Assembly (NCBI GenBank): GCA_020226215.1
Contig: CM035235.1
Coordinates: 55,395,511-55,459,510 of the forward strand
DNA: 64,000 nt
Direction of reading: 5' to 3'
DNA from: Sindora glabra
Lineage: Eukaryota > Streptophyta > Magnoliopsida > Fabales > Fabaceae
In this document: piece by piece, positions 1 to 13,106 of the stretch
How the letters are laid out: every line of letters begins with the position of its first letter
How positions within the stretch are numbered: position 1 is the first letter of the stretch
The notes under the pieces: model-generated
The model's input: only the letters and a program-made list of their open reading frames with translations
Told to the model about the DNA's origin: nothing
The model's database searches: none
Program-made: the position numbers and the translations under genes

Positions 1-20
1 AAGGGGATAAATGAAGTGAG

Positions 21-78
21 AGGCTATCAAAAGGGTTTGATAAGTTGACTTTGAAAAAAAAATTGCTTTTGATAGCCT
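21..78. repeat. Perfect 13-bp inverted repeat
   Basis: AGGCTATCAAAAG at 21-33 is the exact reverse complement of CTTTTGATAGCCT at 66-78, separated by 32 bases. It could be a hairpin or the terminal fold-back of a small element cut off by the window edge. No ORF is associated with it and the function is unknown. Confidence 0.6.
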
Positions 79-360
79 TTTGGATCGAGTAACATAACGT
101 TAAATAGTTTAAAACTCTCTGTTTTCATGTACGCCAATTTGTCAGACTTCAAAAGATAATATTGCTTTCCTTTTAGCCATTTTTATACTATGCAATGTTA
201 TGCTTTTTAATCCTAAATTTTTTAAGTAAAATCTTAATTGACTTTTGCACCCTAAATTATGCAAATCCTAATAAAAAAATTAAAAAAATAACACACAAAA
301 TTTTTGATAACTTTTTCAAAAATAAATTTTAATCATTTTTAACCAAAATTAATTAAGATT

Positions 361-850
361 AATCATTTCAAGTTCATTTCTTATAAAATAAAATTTATCT
401 TCACGAAGGATTTTATAAAAATATCAGTAAGTTTATTTTTAGTATTTATAAAATTAAGTTTAACATCTCCTTTATGAACATGATTTCTTATAAAATGATA
501 TTTAATTCTTGAATATTAAATAAATTTTTTGATTAAATTAATAGTACTAGTATTATCATAAAATATTAGGAAGTGGTCAAGATTCAAATTATTAAGTTAC
601 TATTTCATCTATAATACTTGAGTACAACAACTTTTAGTAGCCATATATTTTGCTTTAATATGGAAACAACAACCAAAACTTGCTTTTTGTTTTGCTATGA
701 AATAGGACATTGGCCTAAGATATGACATGCTCTACTGGAAATTATATCAAGGTATCCAAAAGATCAAAATAATTATTTTTTGGATATCATAAATTAAGAT
801 CTTTAATACTAAGTAAATATTTAAGGATTCTTTTCATAGTCACAAATGGT
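361..850 (-). pseudogene. Ty1/copia RNase H remnant
   Basis: Read on the minus strand, this stretch gives the end of a copia polyprotein in broken frames. A segment like IKRILKYL at the RT/RNase H junction lies near 845. It is followed by an AKYMATKSCCTQ-like stretch (family pattern AEYMAAGSCCAQ), a YDNTSTINL-like stretch, a SRIKYHFIRNHV-like stretch, and an INTKNKLTDIFIKS-like stretch near 400 (family pattern of the polyprotein C-terminus). Several stop codons and frame changes make it non-functional. No LTR or target duplication was found, so this is an isolated old fragment. I am confident of the superfamily but not of the exact ends. Confidence 0.7.
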
Positions 851-1996
851 CAAGATTGGGTCCCTTCATGTTTTTTAGGAACATGAGGGGATCTTTTCCC
901 AAAACCAATTTAGTCAATATTTAAGAAAAATTTGGGGTCTCACAATTTACAATTATGACCTAGAAATATATGGCAATATTTTGCTTACCTTGTTCCTAAA
1001 CATATGATTTAAGTTTACTGTTTATGACATGTCTCAAGTTTATTTTAACATATAATTTAAAGTATTAAAATTGATTCATGAGATATTTGCATTATTACTT
1101 GAACTAATTTTTTTATAAAAAAAGAAATAAAATTTTCATCATAATATTTTTTTTATTCATTAAAACCATAAAATTAAACTAAAGAGTAAGGTTATAGTGA
1201 GCTACACTTTGTAGCCAGACTTTATTATTTGATCCATGAAATGACAATTTAAAACAAAATAAATTTTTAAAAATGTAATAATAAATTTGTTATCATTTGT
1301 TTAGTATCAATTCCTATGACTTTGTGTTTTTAGAAGATCATTTGATAAAACCATATGAATTTTGTTTTTGAAAAAAAAAAAGACATAAATTGTGAGTAAA
1401 TTAGTTTTAATACTTTAAATCAATAAACTCAACCAATCATAAGTTGATAAACTGTTTTTCCCCGTAAATTTTATAATCAGTTAGAATCAAATTTTTAATT
1501 TGTGATGTATTAACTACGCAAATGGCAGGTAAATTATATATATAAACTACACATTGGTGTTTAATTATTTTATGACGTGCATAATTTATTAAAATTGTTA
1601 GTTCGATAGGTGTGTGTATATATATATATAAAGAGATCGAATGATATTATATGTGCCATCTAAAATATTAAAACACATGTTAATGATTATTTTTAACTTT
1701 TATATTAAAATTCAAATCTGATCACAAGTGACGAGACTTCGTTGAAAAAAAAATATTAAAATAATATAATAAATTTCTTAAAAAATAACGGGATTAAGTA
1801 AAATTAATTATGTGAATTTTTATTTTTTTCAAATGAAAATTAATGAAGAGCTTTCAATTATGATTGCTTCACCTTAATTTTATTTAGGATTTGGAATAAC
1901 TTAGGTTAAATCACGACATACTTATACACGATTCGACTTTTAGTTTAATAAATCAAACTCGTGATCCAAATAAATAATACATAAGTTAAATAATTT

Positions 1997-2060
<64 letters not shown>

Positions 2061-2521
2061 GTTTAAATTTAATACAAGAAAATTATAATAATTATGATTT
2101 AATATTTGAATTGAATTATAATTGAAATAAAAAAATAAATGGAACCAATGTTAAATGTATAGAATTTAATGAAAGACAATTTACTTTTTAGAGGAGGAGC
2201 TGTTTTTCTCAATTACCATGATTATAAATATCATTTTTTTCAATAATAAGATACTGCTTCATTTATATCAAATTAAATGAAAATTTTCTATGAAAAATGT
2301 TTTTCAAAAAATAAATGGAATTATCTTAAAATTTCATTCAAGAGAAGGTGGAAAGACGTTAAAACTCTCAAAACGAAATGAATAATATAAAAATTGAGTG
2401 CAGGTATTCTTATTATAAAACTAGAATGAGAATATAAAATTTTAAAGTTATAGGATCTATAATATGATAATCAAATTATGTCTATTGATCGAGTTAATGC
2501 TGGTTCAGTAGTTTTCATATT
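851..2521. other. Gene-empty AT-rich stretch
   Basis: No coding similarity, RNA gene or recognisable element end was seen here. It contains poly-A/poly-T runs and short AT repeats (for example near 1614-1632), and a long AT microsatellite that is listed separately. Confidence 0.6.
1999..2056. repeat. (AT)n microsatellite
   Basis: Uninterrupted alternating AT of about 58 bases in spacer DNA. It is likely to be length-polymorphic between individuals and prone to assembly length error. Confidence 0.95.
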
Positions 2522-2706
2522 ATTTTTTTTATACCCAACAGGGGCAAAACGCCAAGGAAGAAAAGGAAATACTACAAACTAAACAGAGCAAAGACTCGCA
2601 TAATTTCTCAGAAGAGATAGACACTCAGTTGGTGGGGCTGCACAGGTGAAATTTAACTATTCTTCCTTGCAATGTTGCGTTTGCTAAGAAATCAGCAAGT
2701 CTATTT
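2522..2706 (-). mobile_element. Probable 5'-truncated LINE tail
   Basis: On the minus strand from 2706 there is a short open frame, NRLADFLANATLQGRI, which resembles the C-terminal end of the RNase H-like domain found in plant L1 LINE ORF2 proteins (pattern N-x-L/V-A-D-x-L-A-N). It ends in TGA near 2630, then an untranslated stretch of about 100 bases, and finally an A-run (T-run on + at 2522-2530). A truncated 5' end with a 3' poly-A tail is the normal form of a LINE insertion. The coding match is short, so this is tentative. A fragment of a host RNase H-like gene is the alternative. Confidence 0.4.
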
Positions 2707-2715
2707 TTTTATTCA

Positions 2716-5700
2716 TGGTTTTAAATATTTTCAATTTTAGTGATAAATTGGATTGGATATATATTTAATTTACAGGTTTTTTGGTTGCTCAATTTAATCA
2801 GAGCTTGAGCTGAAAAAAGTTGATTAATTAAATTTGAATTAAATCATAAGATGAATAAAATTAAATTAAATCAAACTTGAGTCAAAATCAACTCCGCTCA
2901 AATCTTTTCATTGTCAATCCTAATTTTATTCATGGTTACAATAATGTGAGGAAGACTATTTTCTGTAATCCCACTGCCAGTGCATTTCCTGCAATAAAGA
3001 TTATAACAAATTATGACAAATTGATTATATATTCAAACGTGAGAAGAATGGCGAATAAACTTTGACTTAATTGACTACCAATATTCTTTAAACACTTTAC
3101 CTTCACTTTCTGAATTCAATGATTCACTCCTAGATTCTTAGATGCGTGCTTTTAGTATATCCGTTGATTACACGCATATATAAATATAATATTAATATAA
3201 TTTATAATGAGTTGATTATCATGATTTCAAAATACAAAACACATTATAGACAATTGTAAAATGTAAATATATATTTTTTAAAAAATACAATGTGCCTATA
3301 TATAGTTACGATATAACAATTTAGAATTATATATTAATTATAATAATATAATACAATATTCTTATTATTTTAAATAAATCAGAAAATAGTTGAATTATTG
3401 AATATACATACAATGATTAGAGATCGAATTTTAAATGGAACAGAAAATATAAAATTGTCAAAAGATACCGAATGTTACTTGAATCAAAAGATTTTAATTA
3501 TAATATTTTCATTTTAATTGTAAATTTTATTGCTCCACCCTTTTGTATTTTACATAATAAACCAATTCATATAAATTTGTGGTCAAATATATTGATAGGT
3601 TGGAAATTGCATGAATATTATGTTCATAACATAAAATACATGTCACTGTCTTTTTCCTTTTTAAAAGCAGCCATCATCTTAGTTTTATCAATCGATTATA
3701 ATCGCATGACATACCCAGCAAGAAAGTGGAAATGACATATGGTTAAGAAACATTAGGGGTTCATTTGTAGTAATTTTTAGAATTGATTTTATTTTATTTT
3801 AATAAACATGATTTCAATTTATTTATAAACAAATTTTATTGTTTAAAATTTTTTTCAAAAATAATTATTTCAATTCATTTATTAATGAATTTATTTTATT
3901 TGAAATGTATTGAAAAATACATAGAATTCAATTAGAAAGTAGATTTTGATGGTATTATAGTAAATATAATATTAATAAGAGGGAAAATATTTTATATAAT
4001 ATATTTTTTAAGTCAAATAAAATAAATTCTAATGAAATCCTTATTAAATTGAATAAATTTTATAATGATATAAAATGCAATTAAAATATGAATTGCAAAT
4101 AAAATAAAATAAAATTTCTTTTTACTTAAAATAAAATATTATTTTAAAAAATTATTTAAAAATAAAATATAATTTTTGTAGTTATACTAAACAAAGTAAA
4201 TATTTAATTATCCGAATGCAGGCATGAAAAGAATTCCAAATCTTCTGGATTGGTTTTTTAAGAATGTTTTTTAATCCCCCATTATAATTTGCAAGTACCT
4301 TGGTCGGAGCCAATGAATATAATTACTTTCAAGAGGGAAAAATATAGCAAGCTTGTAAGAGTTTTCTGATGTATCTTTTTTTTTTTTTTGGTGAAAGATG
4401 TATCTTTTTATTTCTTGCTTTGGCAATCGATAGTAGTGAGCTCCTAAAGCAGTTGATTAACATTATGTAATAAATAATTTTAAATGAGATGTAATTTTTA
4501 GGTATTATTTTAAAGAAATATTTCATGCGTAATAATTGAATAAAATCTAATTAATTGTATAATATATATTCATATGATGATAATATGAATTTACAAAAAA
4601 TATGAGCAAAAATAATTTATAATTTATAAAATTATTATTTGTAGTGTATTAATAAAGTTGAGCACTTTATTAATGTTATTATAAATTTTAATTAAAATAT
4701 ATAATTTATCTTGATCATATAAAATTTATAGATGTACTAAGTATATTTAATAGGATCACAAATAAAATTCATATAATTATTGTGAAGATAAATGAAATTC
4801 TATGGGCATTATTAATTTGCTTTATTCTAAATCTCAAGTTATATATAATATATGATTATGCTTTCATAGATATAATCACATTTGAATGACAAATGAATGA
4901 GATTCAATTGATAGTCAATATACACTATTTTTTTGATATTGATATATTTATTTAACAATATAATTATAATATAATAATATAAAATTTAGTGATACAATAG
5001 TCTTAATGAATTTTAGTACTTGATTATAAGTCTTAGGTCTAAGTACATTAATTCTAATTAAATTAGAAAAAAGATGACTATTGATCATAAGAGAAATGAG
5101 TAAATATTAAAAAAAATAAATAAATTTTATCAATTTAATTGAATGTTGTGTAAAGCAACATAAGCAAAGAATTAATATAGTATAGGAATACAATTTAATT
5201 AATTGTCAGTTTATTTATATTTTTATCTAAATAGAGATGTATACAATTGAAGTGCAATTTGTAGAAGTAAAATTAAATCATTAAAATACTTAATATTAAA
5301 TTATTCTACCCTCCTTTGAAACTTTCCAAAAATACATAAACATTTCCTTTTATTTAAAACTCTATGCTAACCTCTCTTAAAATCTAAAATAATACTACAC
5401 ATAATTTAATTTTAGACAAACAGTGTTAGTCTCCATTAAATCAATAAAAAATTAAAAAAATTTAACTATGTAATTTCATAAATACCATTCACATTTTTTT
5501 TTCTTTCTTTCTTTTCTGCATTTTATTCTTCTCACTCCCTTTTCGACTCTCATTCTCTTTTTAAATCACTGCCATCATTTATCTCTAATCCTTTAGAAGC
5601 AATTAGAAGAACACAAGAAGATTTATTTACTCGTATGAGTAATTTGTTTAATCAAACCTTAAATTAGCTAAAAGAAAGTTCCAATTTTTAGCATATATAT

Positions 5701-5790
5701 TTACTCATATCCTTAGGAAAATCACATTAGAATATTAGGAGAAAAAAACTGCCTTTTTCTTCTTTTTTTTTTGGGGGGGGGGGTAAGGAA
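2716..5790. other. Gene-empty AT-rich stretch
   Basis: Only short frames without recognisable domains occur (for example 3472-3735 on + and 4329-4526 on -). Their composition is the same as the surrounding AT-rich spacer and none has a supported start context or homology. A homopolymer junction (T-run followed by about a dozen G at 5764-5783) lies near the right end. Confidence 0.55.
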
Positions 5791-5920
5791 ACTGCCATTT
5801 TCATCTGATCACAATTGAACTCAGTAAAGGAAATGAATAAAAAAAGCGTCATTTTTTTCATTTTTGGTTGATCAAAACGGTCACTTTTATCTGATCACAG
5901 TTGAGCTCAGTAAAGGAAAT
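5791..5920 (+). repeat. Two-copy tandem repeat, period about 86 bp
   Basis: A 44-base segment at 5791-5834, centred on CTGATCACAATTGAACTCAG, recurs at 5877-5920 with few substitutions. Each copy holds a TGATCA palindrome followed by a GAACTC/GAGCTC site. No gene is attached. Confidence 0.75.
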
Positions 5921-7149
5921 TAAACATATCCCTTTCCATTTTTATCAATGATTTACTGTAGTTGTTCCACAAAAACCTCGGATATTGTAAGGCCAAGAAT
6001 TAAGATAAAGTTTCAATTTTTCATAAACTATATCAATCTATTTATCAATCGTGTCACCACCGCAAAGACTAGTGCTTTAGAAGAGAATGCAAAAGAAATT
6101 GTAGCACTATCGGCAACAATGGCGACCCTCCCTTTCACCTTCAATCTTCCATATCAACTACACTTCACATTCTCCAATCTTCCACCTTTAATCCTTCTAA
6201 ATCCCCTCTCTGAACTTCTTTTTCATTTCATCGCACCGCACCATTAACCTTCGGCCTTAACCCCTATTCCCCCCTATTTTTGCATATCTCTCTCCATCAT
6301 GGTTTGTTTCTTCTTTGATTTCCCTTCTTATGATCCCCGTCTTCCCAACTACAATCGCTCCCTCTCAACCTCCCATTCGCCAGCCAGCTATTGGCCAAAC
6401 TATCTACGGTCCTTTCTGTTAGAGTTCAATGAACAGAGAAGAAAGAATGACGATTTAGGTTTTAAACAGTGGAAGGCTTTTAGAAGATGAATATAAACGA
6501 GGGTAATAGTGTAATTAAAAATTTTGCATTAAATAAATTAAACAATCGGTAATTTTTGGATATTACATGAAATATTCCTGACAGAAGTATTAACTTGGAC
6601 TAAAGTATACATTTTGAAAATATAGGCGAGGGCTGTGTATTTTCACTAAATTTCATGAAAGGGTAAAGTGTTTTATTTAATATTTAATTATTTGAGAGCT
6701 AATTATATATGTACTTATAAAATTATCAGATTAGGCTCTATACATATTGTTATTAAATCAGACTAAATGAGAAAAGATTATTGGACTAATATATGAAAAT
6801 ATGCATAGCCCATATAGTTAAATAGTGAGAGTTAATTTTCAAAATATCAATTTTTTAAATTTTTTTCTTTATTAATTATCTAAAAGTCAAATGTATGATT
6901 TGAATAAAATGATACTAAATATGGTTTGAATAATTTAATTTATTAAATAAAATTATATGAAAATTTTGATTAAGATAATATTTTATTTTTAAATATTTAT
7001 TGGAGATATATTTTAAATCATAAATATCCAATAAATAAGTTTTAAATAAGTGAAATATATTTCATATATTAATCACACATATAATTTCAAATTGAAAATT
7101 TTCAATTAAAAATATTTGAAATTTGAAAATTGTAAAATTTAGGACAAAA
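5921..7149. other. Unassigned spacer, less AT-rich 5950-6490
   Basis: Two open frames on + (5948-6247, 99 codons, and 6299-6490, 63 codons) lie in a pyrimidine-rich, less AT-biased block. I recognise no domain in either and they do not join into one frame. The block could be an eroded gene or part of an unclassified repeat. From 6500 onward the sequence returns to AT-rich spacer. Confidence 0.4.
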
Positions 7150-7310
7150 TATTTCCAAATAGAAAATTTTGATTTGGCCATTAGTTAATATATTGAAATT
7201 TCTACATATTGCTTCAGTGCACCACCCATCTTTTTTTTTTTTTCACTTTTAAGGCTTATTGCCTTATATATATTTTATCATTTTAAAATTAATTTTAATT
7301 ATTGTTAATA
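7150..7310 (-). repeat. 3' LTR remnant of copia D
   Basis: The last about 110 bases (7200-7310) align with the start of the 5' LTR at 11935-12037: both contain AGTGCAMCACCC, a T/C-rich run, CTTTTAA and an AAATTAATTTTAATTATT end. Similarity weakens to the left, and the opposite LTR terminus (TGTTGGAACT, present at 11514) is not found. Confidence 0.65.
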
Positions 7311-7329
7311 ACCTCCTTTCAAATTGATT

Positions 7330-10300
7330 TTCAAATAACACCAAGCATGATCTTTAACTTCTCGAATGTATTTACTTTGAGTGGCTTTGGTAAAATATCT
7401 ATAGCTTGTTCATTAAACTTGTAGAATTTGAGCTATATTTCTTCATTTTTTATTAGTTTTATGATATAATGATACTTGATTCAAATGTATTTGCTTCTAT
7501 CATGAAAATTTGGATTTTTGGCCAATGCGATTGTTGACTTATTATCACGCATAATTGTTGTCAAGAATTCTTATACCTGTTTTAACTCTTTAAGTAGTTT
7601 GTGAATCTAAACTGCTTGACATGCTATATATGCCATTACCTTATATTCAAATTATGTAATTGTTAAGGCCACCACTTGTTTTTTTGAAGACATAATCAAA
7701 TATTCTTTTTTTTTTATTTCAACATCGTCTACCTAATCATTACACTTATTTTGACTCTTTAAGTAGTTTGTGAATCTAAATTGCTTGACATGCTATAAAT
7801 GCTATTGCCGTATATTTAAATTCTGCAATTGTTAAGGCCACCGCTTGTTTTTTTGGAGACATAATCAAAGATGCTTTTTTTTTATTTCAACATCGCCTAC
7901 CTAATCATTATCTGTATATTTAATTAGGTTAAAATCATCAAAATAAGTTTAGAAAAGTCTATAATCTTGAGTACCACTGACATAGTGTAAAATTCATTTT
8001 ACTATTGTCAAGTATGATTGATATGGCTTTTTTATGAAATAATTGATAATTCCAACACCATAAACAATGTTTAATCTAGTAGAAGTCAAATTATGTAAAC
8101 TACTAACTATATTTTTAAAATAAGTTAGGTTTGCTAGTTCTTCACTATCTTCTTTCTTTATCTCAAGGCATTCAACAATTGGGATTCGAATTGGAACTAC
8201 TAAATCCATCTTGATTTTCTTCAAAATATCATTGGCATACTTTTGTTAAGAAATGAAAATGCTTTATTAGTTTATAATGCCTAAGAAATAGGCCATAAGT
8301 CCTATATCTATCATTCCAAATTGGCTAGTCATGGCCTCTCTGAATTTTGCAAGCATCTTTTTAAAAATTACTATAAATATCAAGTCATCAATATAAAGGT
8401 ATATAATTATTAGATTTTCAATTGCTTATAACTTGATATATGCTTGTAAAGCCATTTTTTAAATCCATCCTGTAACAAATATGTATCAATTCGTGTATAC
8501 GAAGATTGAGGTGTTTGTTTTAATCCATACAAAGCCTTTTTCAAATGGTAAACATATTTTTCATGTCATTTCTTCACATAATTTAGTGGTTGCTCTACAA
8601 AAACTTCTTCTTTAAGGGAGTCATTAAAAAATGTTGACTTCATATTTATTTGATGGATCTTTCGTTTATTTTATGCTATAAGGGCAAAAATTATTCAAAT
8701 GGTATCCATTTTAGAAACTAGTGTAAATACCTCAAAATAGTATATTCTTAATTTCTACTTATAACCTTTAACCACTAATTTAGCTTTGTAACAATCTACT
8801 TGACTATTGGATTTGTACTTTATTTTATACACCTACTTAACATTAATGGATCTTTTATCAAGTGGTAAAGTTGTCAACTCCCACGTATTATTTTTCATGA
8901 TTGAATAGATCTCATCATCCATTGCTTGAACCCATCATTCATCACCTGTTACTTCTTCATAGAAAATTAGATTATAATTTGTAAATAAGCAAAGGTTTAC
9001 AATTATTTCATTAATAATTCTATCATCATTATCATTATCTAATGTGACCACATAATTATGCAAGTGGGCTAGCATCATTTGTTTTTGTTAAGGATATGTT
9101 AAAGTTTTCAGAGTTATTATTGGTAAAAGAGAACTTCTGATAAAAGATAGACTATCAAGAATAAAGTCATTTGTTTTAACTGACTTTGGTCTATTTTCTA
9201 TAATGACTTCTTACTTCTATTGTTCATCATATCGATTCAAAGTCCAGGCTTTTTTTTCAATGAATTGGATATTTTTGTTGATCATTACTTCTTTTATCAC
9301 TAAGTTGTATAATTTGTATCTCTTGGTCATATGACTATAGCCAATGAAAATGTACTTTTAGCCTTTGTCATTGAGAATTTTTCTTTGCTTATCTAGAATA
9401 TGGGGATATACAATACACCTAAATACATACAGGAAAGAAACATATGACTTTTTAGCACACCAAACTTCTTCAGGAGTTCTTCTAAGAATACTCATTGTTG
9501 GACATTTGTTTAACAAAAATACAACAAAAGCAATGGCTTTTGACAAAGCTTTAGGTTCTAGTAAACTTCTAGCCATTTCAAAAATTAGTCTATTTTTCTT
9601 TAAGTTATACCATTCTGCTAAGGAGTATAACTGACTATTAGTTGATGTTGAATTCCTTGAATTTTGTAGTAGTTTGAAAATTCATTTGACATAAATTCCC
9701 TACCTTTGTCAAATCTCAAAGTTTTCACATGGAAGTCATTTTACTTTTCAATAAGAGCTTTAAATCCTTTAAATTACCTAAAAGCCTTTGATTTTTCTTT
9801 AAGAAAATATACCCAAGTTTTTTGCTAAAATTATCTACAAAAATTATAATATACCTTTTGTATCTAAGTGATTCTACCTTAATTGGGTCACAGATGTTTG
9901 AGTGTACTAGTTGCAATGGTTGTTCGGATCTTTTAACTTTCCTAATTGGAAAAGAATCTCTATGTTACTTTCAAAGGATACATCTTTCACATTGCTAATC
10001 AAGAGCATTAATTACTGGTAAGTCAATAACCATCTTTTTTTGAGTTAACAACTTTAGCTTACAGAAGTTTAGATAACCAAACTAGAGATGCCAAAATTAA
10101 CTATTATCCTTCAAGATTGCTGAAATATTCACTAAAATTTTTATTTGCAAATTTAAAGAAAACATACAATTCAATGTCATTTGCATTTTTGCAATTATCT
10201 TGCTATTTTTTTCCTTCTAATCGTACAAACTATATTCTGGATATTAATTTTTTACCCTTTTTTTCAGAAACCTGGTTAGCATTTAATAACTTTTAAAAAA

Positions 10301-11490
10301 GTCCTAGCACAAAATAAACATTTATGATAGTAATATAGATACCATCTTTAGATTGAATGCTAATGTTACCTTCCCTCATAATAGAAATTTGGGATTTATT
10401 CCCAAAATTGACTTCTGCATGTACAGATTCATCTAAATGTTAGAAAAACTTCTTTTTCCACATATATGATTATTGCAACTAGTATCAAGGTATTATATAT
10501 TTGCATGCTTCACATTTGACTCATTTGATTTACATGTGAGTACCATATTCTTTTTAATATCAACTACATTTACATGTTTTGTCAACTTATTTGACATCTT
10601 AGAGTGACATTCATTTTGATCATGTTCAAAATTTTTGCATCTATGACATTGAACATTAGATCTATTTCCTATTCCACTATAACCTCCTCAACTTCTTAAA
10701 TAATTGTCATCATTTAATTTTTTTTGTTAATGGTATTGAAATGATCACCTCTTCCACATCCTCCTCCTTATTTACCACCTTAATAGTCTTTATAACCTTA
10801 ACCACCTTAATAACCTTCACAATTTTGTTGAACTACACTACATTGCAAAGCTTGCTCAAAACTCAAGCTAGTGGTCTTTTTGCTTATTCAATGTTTGTGA
10901 GAGCATAATGAACTTATTGATCTATCCATTAACATGGATGATATATCATATGATTCTTTAATCATTGTAACAATATATTCAAACTTTATAGTTAAAGATC
11001 ACATGATCTTTTCTATAATTTTGATGTTTGAAATATCTTTACCATTAATTCTTAACTAATTAACAAAAATTTAAACTCGATTAAAGTATGTTGGAATAGA
11101 TCTTGAGTCATTCATATTGAGGGGCTCAAAATCACTTCATAGTATTTATAGTTGCACTCTTTTGACATAATCATTACCTTTGTAGGATTTTTGTAGAATA
11201 TCTTATGCTTCTTTTGATATGTTTGCAAACAATATCTTTTTCAAATATATATTCTTCAATGGCTTTAATGATCATGTACAATACTTTATGATTTTTTTTC
11301 CAGGTCTCCACAATCTATTTTTTTATCTTTCTCTAATGCATCAAGCTCTTGTTAATCTTTTACCTTAGTATAGCCTACCAAATTCCACAAATCTTGTGAT
11401 CTAACGAATACTTTTTACTTGATGCTTTAGTTGTTAAAATTTTTGCTGTTAAATTTAGGAAAATGCAATTGGATTGAATTTGTTACTATT
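7330..11490 (-). pseudogene. gag-pol of copia D
   Basis: The minus strand encodes, from right to left, a gag remnant (about 11480-10700) ending in a CCHC-like region, then protease/pre-integrase pieces, then an integrase core at 9916-9725 with HSNICDPIKVESL and FVDNFSKK-like stretches. The integrase C-terminal part follows at 9576-9358 (LLNKCPTMSILRRTPEEVW, a typical copia signature). Reverse transcriptase follows with the active-site motif YIDD at 8395-8384. RNase H begins with a VPIRIPIVECLEIKKED stretch (8224-7994). Frames are broken throughout by stops and indels, so no full polyprotein can be made. It resembles element A's product closely. Confidence 0.8.
7571..7909 (-). repeat. Tandem duplication inside copia D RNase H
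   Basis: A block of about 169 bp (7571-7739) is repeated immediately at 7740-7909. Both copies carry TTTAAGTAGTTTGTGAATCT, GCTTGACATGCTATA and CTACCTAATCATT with scattered substitutions. A duplication of about 169 bp is not a multiple of three, so it also breaks the RNase H frame. Confidence 0.85.
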
Positions 11491-11513
11491 ATATAATGGA
11501 GTGCTAATATTGA

Positions 11514-12037
11514 TGTTGGAACTAATATATTTGCGATAATATTACCACTAAAAAATAAAAAAAATATTCATGGAGAAGAAGAAGAAATAAGAGAAACTTT
11601 TCTTTATAGTTGTAATAACTCTCACAAAATATAAATATATTATAAATGTTTTCTCACATTTTATTACAAAATTAATACTTAATATTTTTTTCACACTGAT
11701 GAAATCTTACCACTCAATATATATATGCTTTGCAAAGTAAACATGAAAGTCTTGTGTTTTTTTAAGCAAAACCTCTCTTTTTTTTATTTTTGAATCATAT
11801 TTATTGCAATAAATCTATTACTTTTTATAGGCCATAAGTTAATAAGTTATTTTCAATCAAATGCAATACAATATTGTTTTTCAAGTTCTAAAGTTTGCAT
11901 GACTTTAGTTAGTTGTATTATGGCTTTGTATATTATTTTAGTGCAACACCCAACTTTGATTTTGTTTTTTTACTTTTAAAGCTTACCAACTTATTTGTAT
12001 TTTATAATTTCAAAATTAATTTTAATTATTCTTAACA
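11514..12037 (-). repeat. 5' LTR of copia D
   Basis: Bounded by TG (11514) and CA (12036-12037); on the minus strand it runs from TGTTAAGAATAATT to TTAGTTCCAACA. A degraded primer-binding site (minus strand TCAATATTAGCAC, compare the initiator-Met form TGGTATCAGAGC) follows at once. Length is 524 bp. Confidence 0.75.
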
Positions 12038-12590
12038 CGTATTGCATTTATCTTTATTTGTCTTCTTCTTCCTTATATTTCAATACATGCATTTCAAGGA
12101 TAGAATCAACTCCCTTATTCACAATATCACTAACTTCATAATAGCTCTGATCATGTTTTTCACCTTCCATTCCTCTTGTTTTAAGTAGTGATCTTTCTCC
12201 TTTGTTAGGTTCTAATAATGGACTACAGTGGTTGAGGTTAGGTGATCAAATTTCGGTTAGGATTGGAGTTATTTTATGCTCTATTTCTGCAAGCTTTGCT
12301 TCTTATCATATTGGTTTCATTGCGATGATCATTTTCAAGCTCTCTCTTCTTTGCATCCATGGCTTTGATTGATGCATCGATTATTTCATGTATAAGCAGT
12401 TGATTAAGGGATGAGTTCCACTATCCTAGTAACTCATATAGCATTTAAAAGAGCTACAATTGAATAGAGGAAGATCATCACCACCATTGGCACCATTGCC
12501 AGAAGCACCATTAGCAATAGTGCTTTTGTTAAGGTTTTGTTGTAGGCTATTGCTGGTGTTGTAGGCAAAGAAGTTAATGAAAGAAAAGAC
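12038..12590. other. Spacer between head-to-head copia 5' LTRs
   Basis: 553 bp that belong to neither LTR. It is less AT-rich than its surroundings, with GCACCATTGGCACC-type short repeats near 12480-12530. On minus it shows short open stretches without an identifiable domain. It is probably old host or other repeat sequence into which both elements inserted. Confidence 0.5.
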
Positions 12591-13106
12591 TATTAAAAAT
12601 ATTTAAATTAATTTTAAAAAAATAAAAGGGTAGTAATGCATGCAAATCCGATGCCAAAATCATATAACTAAATTCCTTTTTCTTAAGCAACAAAGCCATA
12701 AAGCTATAAAATAGTAAGGATAAAGACATAAAGGCTTTGTAACCTAAAAAATAATATTATATTATTTTAATTGAAAGTGGCCAACTTCTCACAACTTATA
12801 AAAGGCATTTGATTTGCTTTAGCAATGTTAATTTTTAAAAGAAAGAGATTTTGGAAAAATATATACTTTAGTGTGTGTTCTGTAAAGCATATATACATAT
12901 ATATTGAGTGTTGAGGTTCTATCAGTGAGAACAAGATATATCCATTGTGTCATATTTCATAAAAGTGTGAAAAATAAAAATATAATGTATTTATATTTTT
13001 GTAAAAAATGTTGAAATTATAAAGGAAGAAGATTTTCTCTCATTTCTATTCTTTCTCTATAAAATTTTTGGTGCCAATATTATTAGCAAATATATTAGTT
13101 CCAACA
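12591..13106 (+). repeat. 5' LTR of copia A
   Basis: 516 bp ending in TTCCAACA, followed directly by the primer-binding site TTTGGTATTATAGC (initiator Met tRNA type, degenerate). The start is TATT rather than TG, so the terminal dinucleotide has mutated. Confidence 0.75.

Larger units (their letters stand above)
7150..12037 (-). mobile_element. Ty1/copia element D, decayed
   Basis: A copia retrotransposon reading right to left: 5' LTR 11514-12037, then gag, protease, integrase, reverse transcriptase and RNase H, then a purine tract (TTGAAAGGAGGT on minus) just before the 3' LTR that starts at 7310. Only part of the 3' LTR is recognisable, and it fades out around 7150, so the left end is eroded or truncated and no target duplication can be shown. 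It is the same family as element A (12591-28421): the RNase H-region peptides and LTRs match closely but with many substitutions. D and A lie head to head with 553 bp between their 5' LTRs. Confidence 0.8.
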
